From Chitinophagaceae bacterium UBA4857 (GTDB taxonomy: Bacteria; Bacteroidota; Bacteroidia; Chitinophagales; Chitinophagaceae): a stretch of 64,000 nucleotides of DNA. Shown one piece after another: positions 7,027 to 15,071 of this stretch. Location: positions 178,351 to 242,350 of the forward strand of contig DHEF01000002.1 of assembly GCA_002399735.1 (NCBI GenBank), in the 5' to 3' direction. A program made the translations under genes and the position numbers. Position 1 is the first letter of the stretch. Every line of letters starts with the position of its first letter. The notes under the pieces were generated by a model, which saw only the letters and a program-made list of their open reading frames with translations, ran no database searches and had not been told where the DNA came from.

Positions 7027-9471
7027 TTACTCCACAACTACTATTATATCTTCTCCTTTTTTTACTATTACATCATACTCATAAATATTTTTTACAGCCG
7101 GTGTGCTGTTTTTTAATTCCGAATGATTTAGTGGTGTTGTAATAGCTGACACGGCATAAAACGGATTCGGATTTTCTCCTTTTGCTGCTGTTATATTATT
7201 TCCTTGCAACGGTACGTACGAACGCAAACGGCAGTTACCACCCAAGACAGAACGGATAACCGTTTTACTCAGCTTGCCGTTTTCCCAATAAATATCCAAC
7301 TCAAAACCGCCTCTTGCTTTTAAGCCTTTAATGTGGCCGCTGCTCCACGCATCGGGTAGGGCAGGTAATAGGTGAATGGCGCCATCGTGGCTTTGCATCA
7401 GCATTTCGGCAATGCCTGCTGTGCAACCAAAATTGCCGTCTATCTGAAAAGGCGGATGAGCATCAAACAGGTTGGCATACGTGCCGCCGCGTTGGGCTTT
7501 GTTGGGCAATACGGCAGGCGTTAATTGGTCTTGTATTAATTTCAACGCATGGTTACCATCTAACAACCTTGCCCAAAAATTTACTTTCCATCCCATAGAC
7601 CAACCGGTAGAGGCATCGCCTCTTGCTAATAAAGAAGTTTTGGCGGCTGCAAATAACTCAGGGTTTTTGTAAGGCGATATTTGTGCCGAAGGATACAAGC
7701 CATACAAATGTGAAACGTGGCGGTGTTCATCTTTGGGATCGTCTAAGTCGTGCATCCATTCTTGTAACTGTCCCCATTTGCCAATTTGCATAGGTGGCAG
7801 GCGGTTGAGTGCCGCTTGCACTTTGCTTATAAAACGTTTATCCTTCTTTAAAATTTTTGCTGTTTTAATAGTGATGTTAAACAGGTCGAATACCAATTGA
7901 TTATCCATAGTAGCACCGGCTGTTACAGAAGAAGCAATGCCTTTGGGTGCGTTCTCCGGAGATACAGAAGGTGAAACGACCAACCATTTATGTTCGGGTT
8001 CTTCTACCAAAAAGTCTAAGTAAAACTCCGCTGCACTTTTTAAAACAGGGTAAACTGATTTTAAATATTTTTTATCGCCGTTGTAAGCATATTTTTCCCA
8101 CAGGTGTTGGCTTAGCCAGGCACTGCCCGTTGGCCACATACCCCAAAATGCACCGTCTACCACGCCGGTAATACGCCATATATCGGTGTTGTGGTGCAAT
8201 ACCCAACCTTTGGCACCGTACATATCTGCGGCTGTTTTTTTACCGGTTTGCGATAATTCTTTTACCATTTGTATCAATGGTTCATTCAGTTCGGTAAGGT
8301 TGGTTATTTCCGAAGGCCAATAGTTCATTTCGGTGTTGATGTTTACGGTGTACTTACTATCCCACGGCGGCGAAAGATGATGGTTCCAAATGCCTTGCAG
8401 GTTGGCAGGCTGTCCGCCGGGCTGCGATGAAGAGATTAATAAGTAACGGCCAAACTGAAAATACAAAGCCACTAACTGCGGATCGTTGCCGGTGGCAAAA
8501 CGGTCTATTCTTTCATTGGTAGGTAATGCGGCAGATTCGGTTTTGCCTAAATCAATACTAACTCTATCGAAATAAGAACGATAAGCGGCAATATGATTAG
8601 CCAATGCGGTTTTATAATTTGTTTGCAATGCTTTTTGCAAATAGTTGTTGTTTCTTTCGGTAGGGTTAGCACTTACATCGTTATAGTTTTTAAAACCCGA
8701 TGCTATGGAAATATAAAGGGTGGCGGTATCGGCATTGCTGATGTTTAATGCCGTATCGTTGGCAGTAACGCTGCCGCCTGCTGTTATTACTTTTAGTCTT
8801 GTTTCAAAAGGAAGGCCACCGCTTATTTTATCCCAACCGCTTGTAGTACCCGACATCACTAATTCATCATTGCCTTTGGTGCTAACAGCTACTTGATAAG
8901 GGCGACTAAGTTGTGCCGCAAAATTTATAGCATTCGGTTGGCTTGCGGTAATGCGTACAATAATGGCTTGGTCGGTAAAGGAAGAAAAAACAGTTTGTGT
9001 ATAGTTTACGCCATTAGCCGTATAGCGGGTAGTGGCTACTGCATTTTGAATATCTAAATCTCTGTAGTAGTTGGTGTAGTTATCGTGGCCTTTAAACAAC
9101 AAGTGTAAATTGCCTGCTGTTTGGTAAGGCATACCGTGAGAATTTTTTGGCGCAAAATGTTTGTTCACCAAGTTTTCGGCTTCTTTGTATTTTTTTTCAA
9201 AGATTAATTGGCGTACTTGGTTTAGGTATTGTTTTGCTTCGGGGTTATCGTTGCGGTGCGGACTGCCTGCCCAAATGGTTTCTTCGTTTAGCTGAATGTT
9301 TTCTTTAACCGGGTTGCCATATACCATAGCGCCTAAGCGGCCGTTGCCTACGGGCAGGGCTTCTTCCCACTCTTGTGCAGGTTGGTTGTACCATAGTGTA
9401 AGGTTGTTTTGCTGTGCAGGTAAAATATAATGCAGCAATACGCAGGCGATGAGTAGTATGTTTTTTTTCAT
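7027..9471 (-). CDS. GH95 alpha-L-fucosidase / alpha-L-galactosidase family
   Basis: This 814-residue secreted protein has a signal peptide ending near residue 19. GH95 hallmarks are seen in order: LWYNQPAQEWEEALPVGNGR and LGAMVYG in the N-terminal beta-domain, INTEMNYWPSEITNLTEL and GWVLHHNTDIWR in the (alpha/alpha)6 barrel, VVSPSVSPEN (the Glu matching the catalytic acid region) and FQIDGNFGCTAGIAEML (the catalytic Asp region). The length is normal for the family. GH95 enzymes remove terminal alpha-L-fucose or alpha-L-galactose; L-galactose occurs on complex arabinoxylan side chains, which would fit this locus. Substrate choice is inference. Confidence 0.93.
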   Translation of the reverse strand: MKKNILLIACVLLHYILPAQQNNLTLWYNQPAQEWEEALPVGNGRLGAMVYGNPVKENIQLNEETIWAGSPHRNDNPEAKQYLNQVRQLIFEKKYKEAENLVNKHFAPKNSHGMPYQTAGNLHLLFKGHDNYTNYYRDLDIQNAVATTRYTANGVNYTQTVFSSFTDQAIIVRITASQPNAINFAAQLSRPYQVAVSTKGNDELVMSGTTSGWDKISGGLPFETRLKVITAGGSVTANDTALNISNADTATLYISIASGFKNYNDVSANPTERNNNYLQKALQTNYKTALANHIAAYRSYFDRVSIDLGKTESAALPTNERIDRFATGNDPQLVALYFQFGRYLLISSSQPGGQPANLQGIWNHHLSPPWDSKYTVNINTEMNYWPSEITNLTELNEPLIQMVKELSQTGKKTAADMYGAKGWVLHHNTDIWRITGVVDGAFWGMWPTGSAWLSQHLWEKYAYNGDKKYLKSVYPVLKSAAEFYLDFLVEEPEHKWLVVSPSVSPENAPKGIASSVTAGATMDNQLVFDLFNITIKTAKILKKDKRFISKVQAALNRLPPMQIGKWGQLQEWMHDLDDPKDEHRHVSHLYGLYPSAQISPYKNPELFAAAKTSLLARGDASTGWSMGWKVNFWARLLDGNHALKLIQDQLTPAVLPNKAQRGGTYANLFDAHPPFQIDGNFGCTAGIAEMLMQSHDGAIHLLPALPDAWSSGHIKGLKARGGFELDIYWENGKLSKTVIRSVLGGNCRLRSYVPLQGNNITAAKGENPNPFYAVSAITTPLNHSELKNSTPAVKNIYEYDVIVKKGEDIIVVVE

Positions 9472-9556
9472 TTTAAACCATTAAGGAATTAAGTTTATTA
9501 AGGCTTTTTTGAATCATACAAGGTTTTCATTTTTTCAACTTATTCTTTCTTCGTTA

Positions 9557-9587
9557 AACCTATAAGGTTTTTAAAACCTTATAGGTT
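9557..9587. repeat. 31-base perfect palindrome
   Basis: Two 15-base arms, AACCTATAAGGTTTT and its exact complement, flank a single T. It lies in the gap between the GH95 and the double-esterase genes. It may act as a transcript-stabilising or terminating hairpin, or be a small dispersed palindromic repeat; no T-tract follows on either strand. Confidence 0.75.
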
Positions 9588-9621
9588 GACCTGATGCAGT
9601 TAAACAAAAGCAACTATAAAG

Positions 9622-9700
9622 TAACACGATGTTGATTAGCGAACAGAACCCCGAAGAGTGCGACGCAACGGAAGCTCAATAGAATTACTACAGTTGATTT
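9622..9700. repeat. Dispersed intergenic repeat, copy 4
   Basis: It reads TAACACGATGTTGATTAGCG, then AACAGAACCCCGAAGAGTGC, GACGCAACGGAAG and CAATAGAATTACTACAGTTG. This is the clearest plus-orientation copy of the family. Confidence 0.6.
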
Positions 9701-9734
9701 CATAAAAAATAAAATTACTGTTGTAATACAATGG

Positions 9735-11666
9735 CTATTTAAAAAGTACCTGCGCAAAATTGTACAGGTTGTTTCGCCATACCGGCCAAGTGTGCCCGCC
9801 GGGATATTCGGAATAGGTATATTTAATTTTTAGTTCGTCTAACTTGCCCAACATCATTTGGCAATTGTTGTGTGCAAAATCTTCTTTGCCGCCCATAGCT
9901 ATCCAAAAGTTTTTTATGTTACTGTTGAATGTATCGGTGTTGTTTTTTAAATACGCATATTGTGTATCGGCAATTTTTTCTAAGAGGGGCATGATAAAAC
10001 CGGAACTAAATACGCCTAAATGCGAAAACATATCGTTGTTGTTGATACCTGTAAACAACGTGTGTATGCCGCCTAAAGATAGCCCGGCCATTGCACGGCT
10101 ACTTGCATCTGTTTTTGCACGATATGATTTTTCGATAAACGGAATGATAACACGCTTCAATTCGTTTTCAAATGTTTTTAATGAACTTTCTACACCGTTG
10201 GCAGTAAAGCCACCGCTGCCTACATTGGCATCGGGCATTACAATAAGCATTTTTTTGGCTTTGCCTTCGGCAATTAAATTATCTAAGATGAGATTTGTTT
10301 TTCCCTGCATGGCCCAACCTCTTTCATCTTCGCCGCCGCCATGTAAAATGTACAGTACGGGATATGTTTCGGTGGGGGTTTCGTCGTAACCGGGAGGTGC
10401 ATATACATACAACTTTCTCCATGAACGGGTAACCGGCGAAAAATATTCTTTCACTCTTATATCGCCATGCGGCACGTCTTTATGTGCATAAAAATCATCG
10501 CCGGGAAAAGGTATTTCAATGCCACTTGCCATGCGGCTCATGCCATAAAAAGTTTCGCTTGCAGGGTCGGCAACGGCCACGCCATTAATGAGCAGAGAGT
10601 AATAACTAAAGCCGGGTTTGATGGGCTCTGTAGTAACGGTCCAATAACCGCCGGTATCTTTTTGCAGGTCGTATTTTTTGCCTAAATCAATTTGTACTTT
10701 TTGTGCATCGGGAGCTTTGGTGCGAAAAACAACTCTTCTATCGGGCAATACTTGCGGGTATTTATTATTGCGAATATTGGTAGTAGCCGGAAAACCTAAT
10801 ACGGTATATTCGGGAAAAGTAGATGGGTTTACCGGTTTAAAAATTAGCTGCGAAAAAATGTATAAATCATTTTTCCATACTTTAAAATCGTGGCCGCCGG
10901 GTTCTACATAAAAAATATGCGGTACATTATTTTTAGTCAGGTATTCGCTTGTGCGTTTGCTGTACAACATTAAACCATCTGCATCGCCGCAGGAGATAAA
11001 CAACAACTTTAATAATTGTTTTGCTTTTTCGGTATCGGGTACTAACTCTTGTGGCGGTTTGGTATTGGGTGCAGAAGAAAAACCGCCAACCCAGGCAAAT
11101 TTATCTAAGTTACCCAGGCCGAAATTGAGTGTTTGTCCTCCTCCCATTGATAGGCCGGCAATAGCCCGGTTTTCCCTGTCTTTTAAAGCAGGAAAGGTTT
11201 TTTCTACAAAGGGGATAAGGTCGTTGAGTAAATCTTTTTCAAAGGTGGCAAATGCCTGTACTTTTGCACTGTCAAAAATATTTCCGGTAGCCCTGTCATC
11301 TTTCATAGCCCTGCCGTTGGGCAGTATTACAATCATCGGTTCTATTTTTCCACTTGCATACAGGTTGTCTAAAATTATTTGGGGTTTTCCACCGTTCAGC
11401 CATTCTTTTTCGTCGCCACCTATCCCGTGGAGTAAGTACAATACAGGGTATTTTTTCTTTTTAGAAAAACCCGGCGGTGTGTACACCAATGCTTTTCTTT
11501 TATGGTTAATAGTTTTTGAATGATACGTAATGGTGTCAATCCTGCCTTGCGGAACGGCGGCATTCAATACATCAAAACCTTCGGGTGCCTGGTATTTGGT
11601 TGTTTGTCCTTTTGCCATTAGCAACAGCGAAAAGAAAACCAGACAAAGTGTAACAATCTTTTTCAT
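9735..11666 (-). CDS. Secreted esterase with two CE1 catalytic domains (feruloyl / acetyl xylan esterase type)
   Basis: This 643-residue protein has a signal peptide to about residue 20. Domain 1 (about 40-280) is a complete esterase-D-like CE1 hydrolase: LLHGIGGDE, the Ser nucleophile in AIAGLSMGGGQTL (Ser173) and the His in EPGGHDFKVW. A CBM48-like beta-sandwich follows (about 285-400). Domain 2 (about 405-643) repeats the fold: LHGGGEDERGW, AMAGLSLGGIHTL (Ser530) and YPGGHTWPVW (His625). Both triads look intact. Such enzymes remove ferulate or acetate from arabinoxylan. The second domain plus its sandwich matches the next gene closely, so the protein probably arose by fusion of two esterases. 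Confidence 0.9.
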   Translation of the reverse strand: MKKIVTLCLVFFSLLLMAKGQTTKYQAPEGFDVLNAAVPQGRIDTITYHSKTINHKRKALVYTPPGFSKKKKYPVLYLLHGIGGDEKEWLNGGKPQIILDNLYASGKIEPMIVILPNGRAMKDDRATGNIFDSAKVQAFATFEKDLLNDLIPFVEKTFPALKDRENRAIAGLSMGGGQTLNFGLGNLDKFAWVGGFSSAPNTKPPQELVPDTEKAKQLLKLLFISCGDADGLMLYSKRTSEYLTKNNVPHIFYVEPGGHDFKVWKNDLYIFSQLIFKPVNPSTFPEYTVLGFPATTNIRNNKYPQVLPDRRVVFRTKAPDAQKVQIDLGKKYDLQKDTGGYWTVTTEPIKPGFSYYSLLINGVAVADPASETFYGMSRMASGIEIPFPGDDFYAHKDVPHGDIRVKEYFSPVTRSWRKLYVYAPPGYDETPTETYPVLYILHGGGEDERGWAMQGKTNLILDNLIAEGKAKKMLIVMPDANVGSGGFTANGVESSLKTFENELKRVIIPFIEKSYRAKTDASSRAMAGLSLGGIHTLFTGINNNDMFSHLGVFSSGFIMPLLEKIADTQYAYLKNNTDTFNSNIKNFWIAMGGKEDFAHNNCQMMLGKLDELKIKYTYSEYPGGHTWPVWRNNLYNFAQVLFK

Positions 11667-11746
11667 GTTGTGTTATTTTTCTTATGGTCTCGTGTAATTT
11701 ATCCGTAAGCCATTTTTATTAAGATGAACGGATTCGTTCTTTTCAT

Positions 11747-12856
11747 TTATTTACTACGAAAAAGTAGCGGTGCCAATTCTTTTAAGCTTCTGCGCCAGGT
11801 TAAAAACTCGTGGGCTGTTTTATCCGATACATAGGATACCGCATTAAACCCTGCAGCTTTTAAATCGTTAGCAGCTTGTTTTACCCTGTCAGGATTTTCT
11901 TTACTACCACTGCTTAAAAAGATCAGTTTGGGAGTTGCTTTACCTTTAATATCTTCTACGCTATAAACACCCCCACTTAGCAGCGCATAATGTGAAAATA
12001 CCTCCGGTTTTGCCAGTGTTATCAGTCTTGTTTCAAAACCACCCATTGACAGGCCAGCCATGGCCCGGTTGGGTTGGCCGGTAAGCGTGCGAAAATGACT
12101 TTCTATATACGGGATCAATTCATCAACCAATACCGTTTGAAAAGGTTCTATTTTAAACTCATTTATTTTGCCCCACTTTACTTCGTTGGTCATGCCGTAG
12201 GTCATTACAATAATAAAGGGGTTTATTTTCCCTTCAGCAATCAGGTTATCCATAATCAGGTTGGCGTGACCTTGGTTGCTCCAGGCCGTTTCGTCTTCGC
12301 CCCAACCATGCTGTAAGTATAAAACAGGATATTTTTTAGTAGTGTTTTTATGATAATCGGGTGGGGTATAAACAAATGCTCGGCGGGAAGTATTGGTGCT
12401 TTTAGAAGGAAAAAGTATCTGCGATACATTGCCATGTGGCACATCTTTTAAGGCATAAAAATCCTGGTCGTGTGCCGGAATTTCTATGCCGCTTTCCCAG
12501 CGCACAGAGCCGTAAAAGTTTAATGCTCCGGGGTCGTTAAATTTTCCACCGTCTACAGTAATATTATAGTAATGAAATCCTTCATCCATAGGGCCGCCGG
12601 TAGTACCTGTAAAAAAGCCGTCGTCACCTTTAGTCAGCACAGTACCTCCGCTTCCGCCCAATCCCAAACTAACTTTAACACTATCGGCCTTGGGCGCAAA
12701 TATTTTAAAACGTGCATAACCCTGCGAGTTTACCTGCGGGTATAATTGCCCCGGTTGGTTAAGGGTGGAAGGTTTAAAGTCTTCTACAATTGTTTGTGCC
12801 TGCACAGTACTGCATAAACAGTAGCAACATATAGCCAGTAAGATTATCTTTTTCAT
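11747..12856 (-). CDS. Secreted CE1 esterase with N-terminal CBM48-like domain
   Basis: I place the start at the ATG at 12856 rather than the GTG ten codons upstream, because it begins a normal signal peptide (MKKIILLAICCYCLCS, cleavage after VQAQ). A beta-sandwich (about 40-130) precedes the CE1 hydrolase: YLQHGWGEDETAW, the nucleophile in AMAGLSMGGFETR (about Ser270) and a C-terminal His in DKTAHEFLTWRR. The usual catalytic-Asp neighbourhood reads LSSGSKENPD, a little divergent. It most likely is a feruloyl or acetyl xylan esterase acting with the double esterase just downstream. Confidence 0.88.
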   Translation of the reverse strand: MKKIILLAICCYCLCSTVQAQTIVEDFKPSTLNQPGQLYPQVNSQGYARFKIFAPKADSVKVSLGLGGSGGTVLTKGDDGFFTGTTGGPMDEGFHYYNITVDGGKFNDPGALNFYGSVRWESGIEIPAHDQDFYALKDVPHGNVSQILFPSKSTNTSRRAFVYTPPDYHKNTTKKYPVLYLQHGWGEDETAWSNQGHANLIMDNLIAEGKINPFIIVMTYGMTNEVKWGKINEFKIEPFQTVLVDELIPYIESHFRTLTGQPNRAMAGLSMGGFETRLITLAKPEVFSHYALLSGGVYSVEDIKGKATPKLIFLSSGSKENPDRVKQAANDLKAAGFNAVSYVSDKTAHEFLTWRRSLKELAPLLFRSK

Positions 12857-12881
12857 ATGTCTACATTTTATTGTTTTAATT

Positions 12882-13090
12882 ATCACGATGTTGATTAGCG
12901 AAAGGGACGGCCCCGATTAAAATACGGGGTACTGCACAAGTGACCAATAAAATTAATTCGATATTAGCTATTGGATCAGCCTCATTGGTACTCCGCGTTG
13001 ATGCAGCACAAGTGTGCGGTCCCGAGCTCCATCGCTCCGCTCCTTGTCGGGGCAGGCGCAAGGGACGTTCATCTGTGTTAATGTCGTTGA
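12882..13090. repeat. Dispersed intergenic repeat, copy 5 (long form)
   Basis: It opens with CACGATGTTGATTAGCGAAA, has GATTAAAATACGGGGTACTG as in copy 2, then GTTGATGCAGCACAAGTGTG, and closes with AAGGGACGTTCATCTGTGTT. It fills most of the gap between the GH51 and CE1 genes; the short open frames inside are not credible genes. Confidence 0.6.
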
Positions 13091-13153
13091 GGACAAAAAA
13101 TAAATCAACGATATAAATACTTTCCAAACTCCTTTTGTAGTTATACTCACTAC

Positions 13154-14698
13154 TTATTTTAACTCCAGCACTACTACGGAAAACGGAGGCATTTTTATAT
13201 TCAGTTTATTACCGTTTAATTTCGCATCTTTAAACGCAACCGGTTTTATTTTCTCAGGACTGTCAAACGTATTATGGTCTTGCAATTTGGACGATTGTAA
13301 TATTCTTCCCGATACACCGGTTGCTTTTACTATACCCAAATCAATATTTATTTCCTGTGATTTTTTTGCATCAATATTCACTACCGATATATGTACTTTA
13401 CCGCTTGCATCTTTTGAGGCCGAAGCCGATACGGCAGGTAATTTTTTGCCGTCCAGTTCGTAATCATTACTAATGATAGTGATAGGCAGCAACAATGCAT
13501 CGTGATGCACATTGTACATTTCCATTACATGATATGTAGGTGTAACAATCATTTTTTCTTCATTTGTCAGTATCACCGCTTGTAACACATTAATCGCTTG
13601 TGCCAGGTTAGCCATTTTTACGCGGTCGGCATGGTTATTAAAAATGTTAAGTGTAGCACCGGCAATCATGGCATCACGCATAGTGTTTTGTTGAAACAAA
13701 AATGCACCGTTGGTTCCTTCTACCACATCGTACCAGCCGCCCCATTCATCTACTGCCAGTGATTTTTTCTTTAGCGGATCATACTTATCCATTACCGCAC
13801 TGTGCTTTGTTACCAGTTCGTCCATTAATAATGCTTCTTTCATCGTAGTAAAATATTCACTTTCGGAAAAGCCAGTGGAAGACCCTTTTTGGCTCCAGTT
13901 AATAACAGCGTAGTGGTGCAAGCCTAATGCATCAAACATACTTGCAGGTAAGTCTCTCATCAGTACTTCCGTCCATTTATAATCGGAGCCTGATGCGCCC
14001 GATGCAATACGATATAGTTTGTCACTATTATTCCAGTCGGTCATAAACGTGGCGTATTGACGATATATATTTGCATAGTACTCTGCCGTCATGTTGCCAC
14101 CACAGCCCCAGGCTTCGTTGCCCAATCCCCAATACTTTACATTCCACGGATTTTCTCTCCCGTTTTTTTGTCTGAGGTCAGTCATCGGGCTGCTGCCCAC
14201 GGGATGCTTGGTATATTTTACCCAATCGGCCAGTTCCTGTGGCGTACCACTACCTACATTACCACTCAGGTAAGGCTCTGCGCCCAACACTTCGCACATA
14301 TTTAAAAACTCGTTGGTGCCAAAGCTGTTGTCTTCTTTTACATTCCCCCACCATACATTTAGTATAGATGGGCGGTCTTTTTTAGGGCCCACCCCATCAC
14401 GCCAATGATAAGTATCGGCAAAGCAACCGCCCGGCCAACGCAGCACCGGGACTTTCATTTTCTTCAAAGCCGCAATTACATCAAGCCGTATACCATCCTT
14501 GTGCGGAATTTTTGTATTGTCTTCGCCTACATAAAACCCGCCATAAATACAATGGCCTAAATGTTCGGCAAAGTGGCCATAAATATTTCTGTTAATCGTG
14601 TCTTTCGCTTTGGCAGCATCCAGCACAATCGTGTTTTGTGCGGTAATGATGATCGTACTTAACGCAGCAGCAAATGTTAGAAACAACTTTTTTTTCAT
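13154..14698 (-). CDS. GH51 alpha-L-arabinofuranosidase, secreted
   Basis: I use the ATG at 14698 (MKKKLFLTFAAALSTIIITA, a good signal peptide); an ATG two codons earlier at 14704 is also possible. The protein is then 514 residues, normal for GH51. Visible motifs are RWPGGCFADTYHWRDGVGP, the acid/base Glu in WGLGNEAWGCGG (about Glu195) and the nucleophile Glu in AVDEWGGWYDV (about Glu318), both clan GH-A residues. The enzyme cleaves alpha-1,2/1,3/1,5-linked arabinofuranose from arabinoxylan or arabinan. It lies within the minus-strand hydrolase cluster between GH127/146 and the esterases. Confidence 0.95.
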   Translation of the reverse strand: MKKKLFLTFAAALSTIIITAQNTIVLDAAKAKDTINRNIYGHFAEHLGHCIYGGFYVGEDNTKIPHKDGIRLDVIAALKKMKVPVLRWPGGCFADTYHWRDGVGPKKDRPSILNVWWGNVKEDNSFGTNEFLNMCEVLGAEPYLSGNVGSGTPQELADWVKYTKHPVGSSPMTDLRQKNGRENPWNVKYWGLGNEAWGCGGNMTAEYYANIYRQYATFMTDWNNSDKLYRIASGASGSDYKWTEVLMRDLPASMFDALGLHHYAVINWSQKGSSTGFSESEYFTTMKEALLMDELVTKHSAVMDKYDPLKKKSLAVDEWGGWYDVVEGTNGAFLFQQNTMRDAMIAGATLNIFNNHADRVKMANLAQAINVLQAVILTNEEKMIVTPTYHVMEMYNVHHDALLLPITIISNDYELDGKKLPAVSASASKDASGKVHISVVNIDAKKSQEINIDLGIVKATGVSGRILQSSKLQDHNTFDSPEKIKPVAFKDAKLNGNKLNIKMPPFSVVVLELK

Positions 14699-15071
14699 TA
14701 TCATGTATTTAGCGTTCAAAAAAATGTTTAATCTTTACCCTCCTTCGAAGGAGAAAGGCCAAAGCCCTACAGCAAAAAGAGTTTCAAGGAAGCTTTTTTA
14801 ATTATTCCAATACCTGTTTTATTTTGTTACCCAGCTTCAGTAATTGTCTTGAGCTTCCTTTGCGATCCGATAGGATCAGTATTTAATTTATTTCCTGTGG
14901 AAATGAATTAAATACTCACTCTTGTCCTTTTTGTTCGCCAATCAGCAGATAGAAGTCCAAAAGGCCGAAAGCCGGTAAGGCAGAAGTGAAAAGCTTCCCT
15001 CACTATTCACTTTTAACTCCACATGAACCATTAACTATAATCTATTAATCTTCTACCTTTCACATTCTTCC
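14699..15071. other. Intergenic stretch with strong hairpin, no gene seen
   Basis: The 373-base gap between the GH127/146 and GH51 genes has no credible reading frame. It holds a 17-base-pair hairpin with a 3-base loop at 14879-14915 (GTATTTAATTTATTTCC against GGAAATGAATTAAATAC, one mismatch) preceded by a smaller GATCC-GATA-GGATC hairpin at 14865-14878. The segment CCTTCGAAGGAGAAAGGCCA (about 14741) and the AGCAAAAAGAGTTT that follows resemble the short gap at 17470-17530, which has AAAGGAGAGGAGCTTAAAAC and AGCAGAAAAAGTTT, so a second kind of degenerate intergenic repeat may be present. Confidence 0.5.

Noticed and set aside
9844..11523. Long plus-strand open frames (181 and 190 codons) opposite the double esterase
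   Set aside because: They are exact antisense shadows of a well-supported secreted enzyme, lack signal or domain features and carry no start context.
12876..13150. Two overlapping minus-strand frames of 60-83 codons
   Set aside because: They lie inside a dispersed repeat copy and their products are compositionally odd without any motif.
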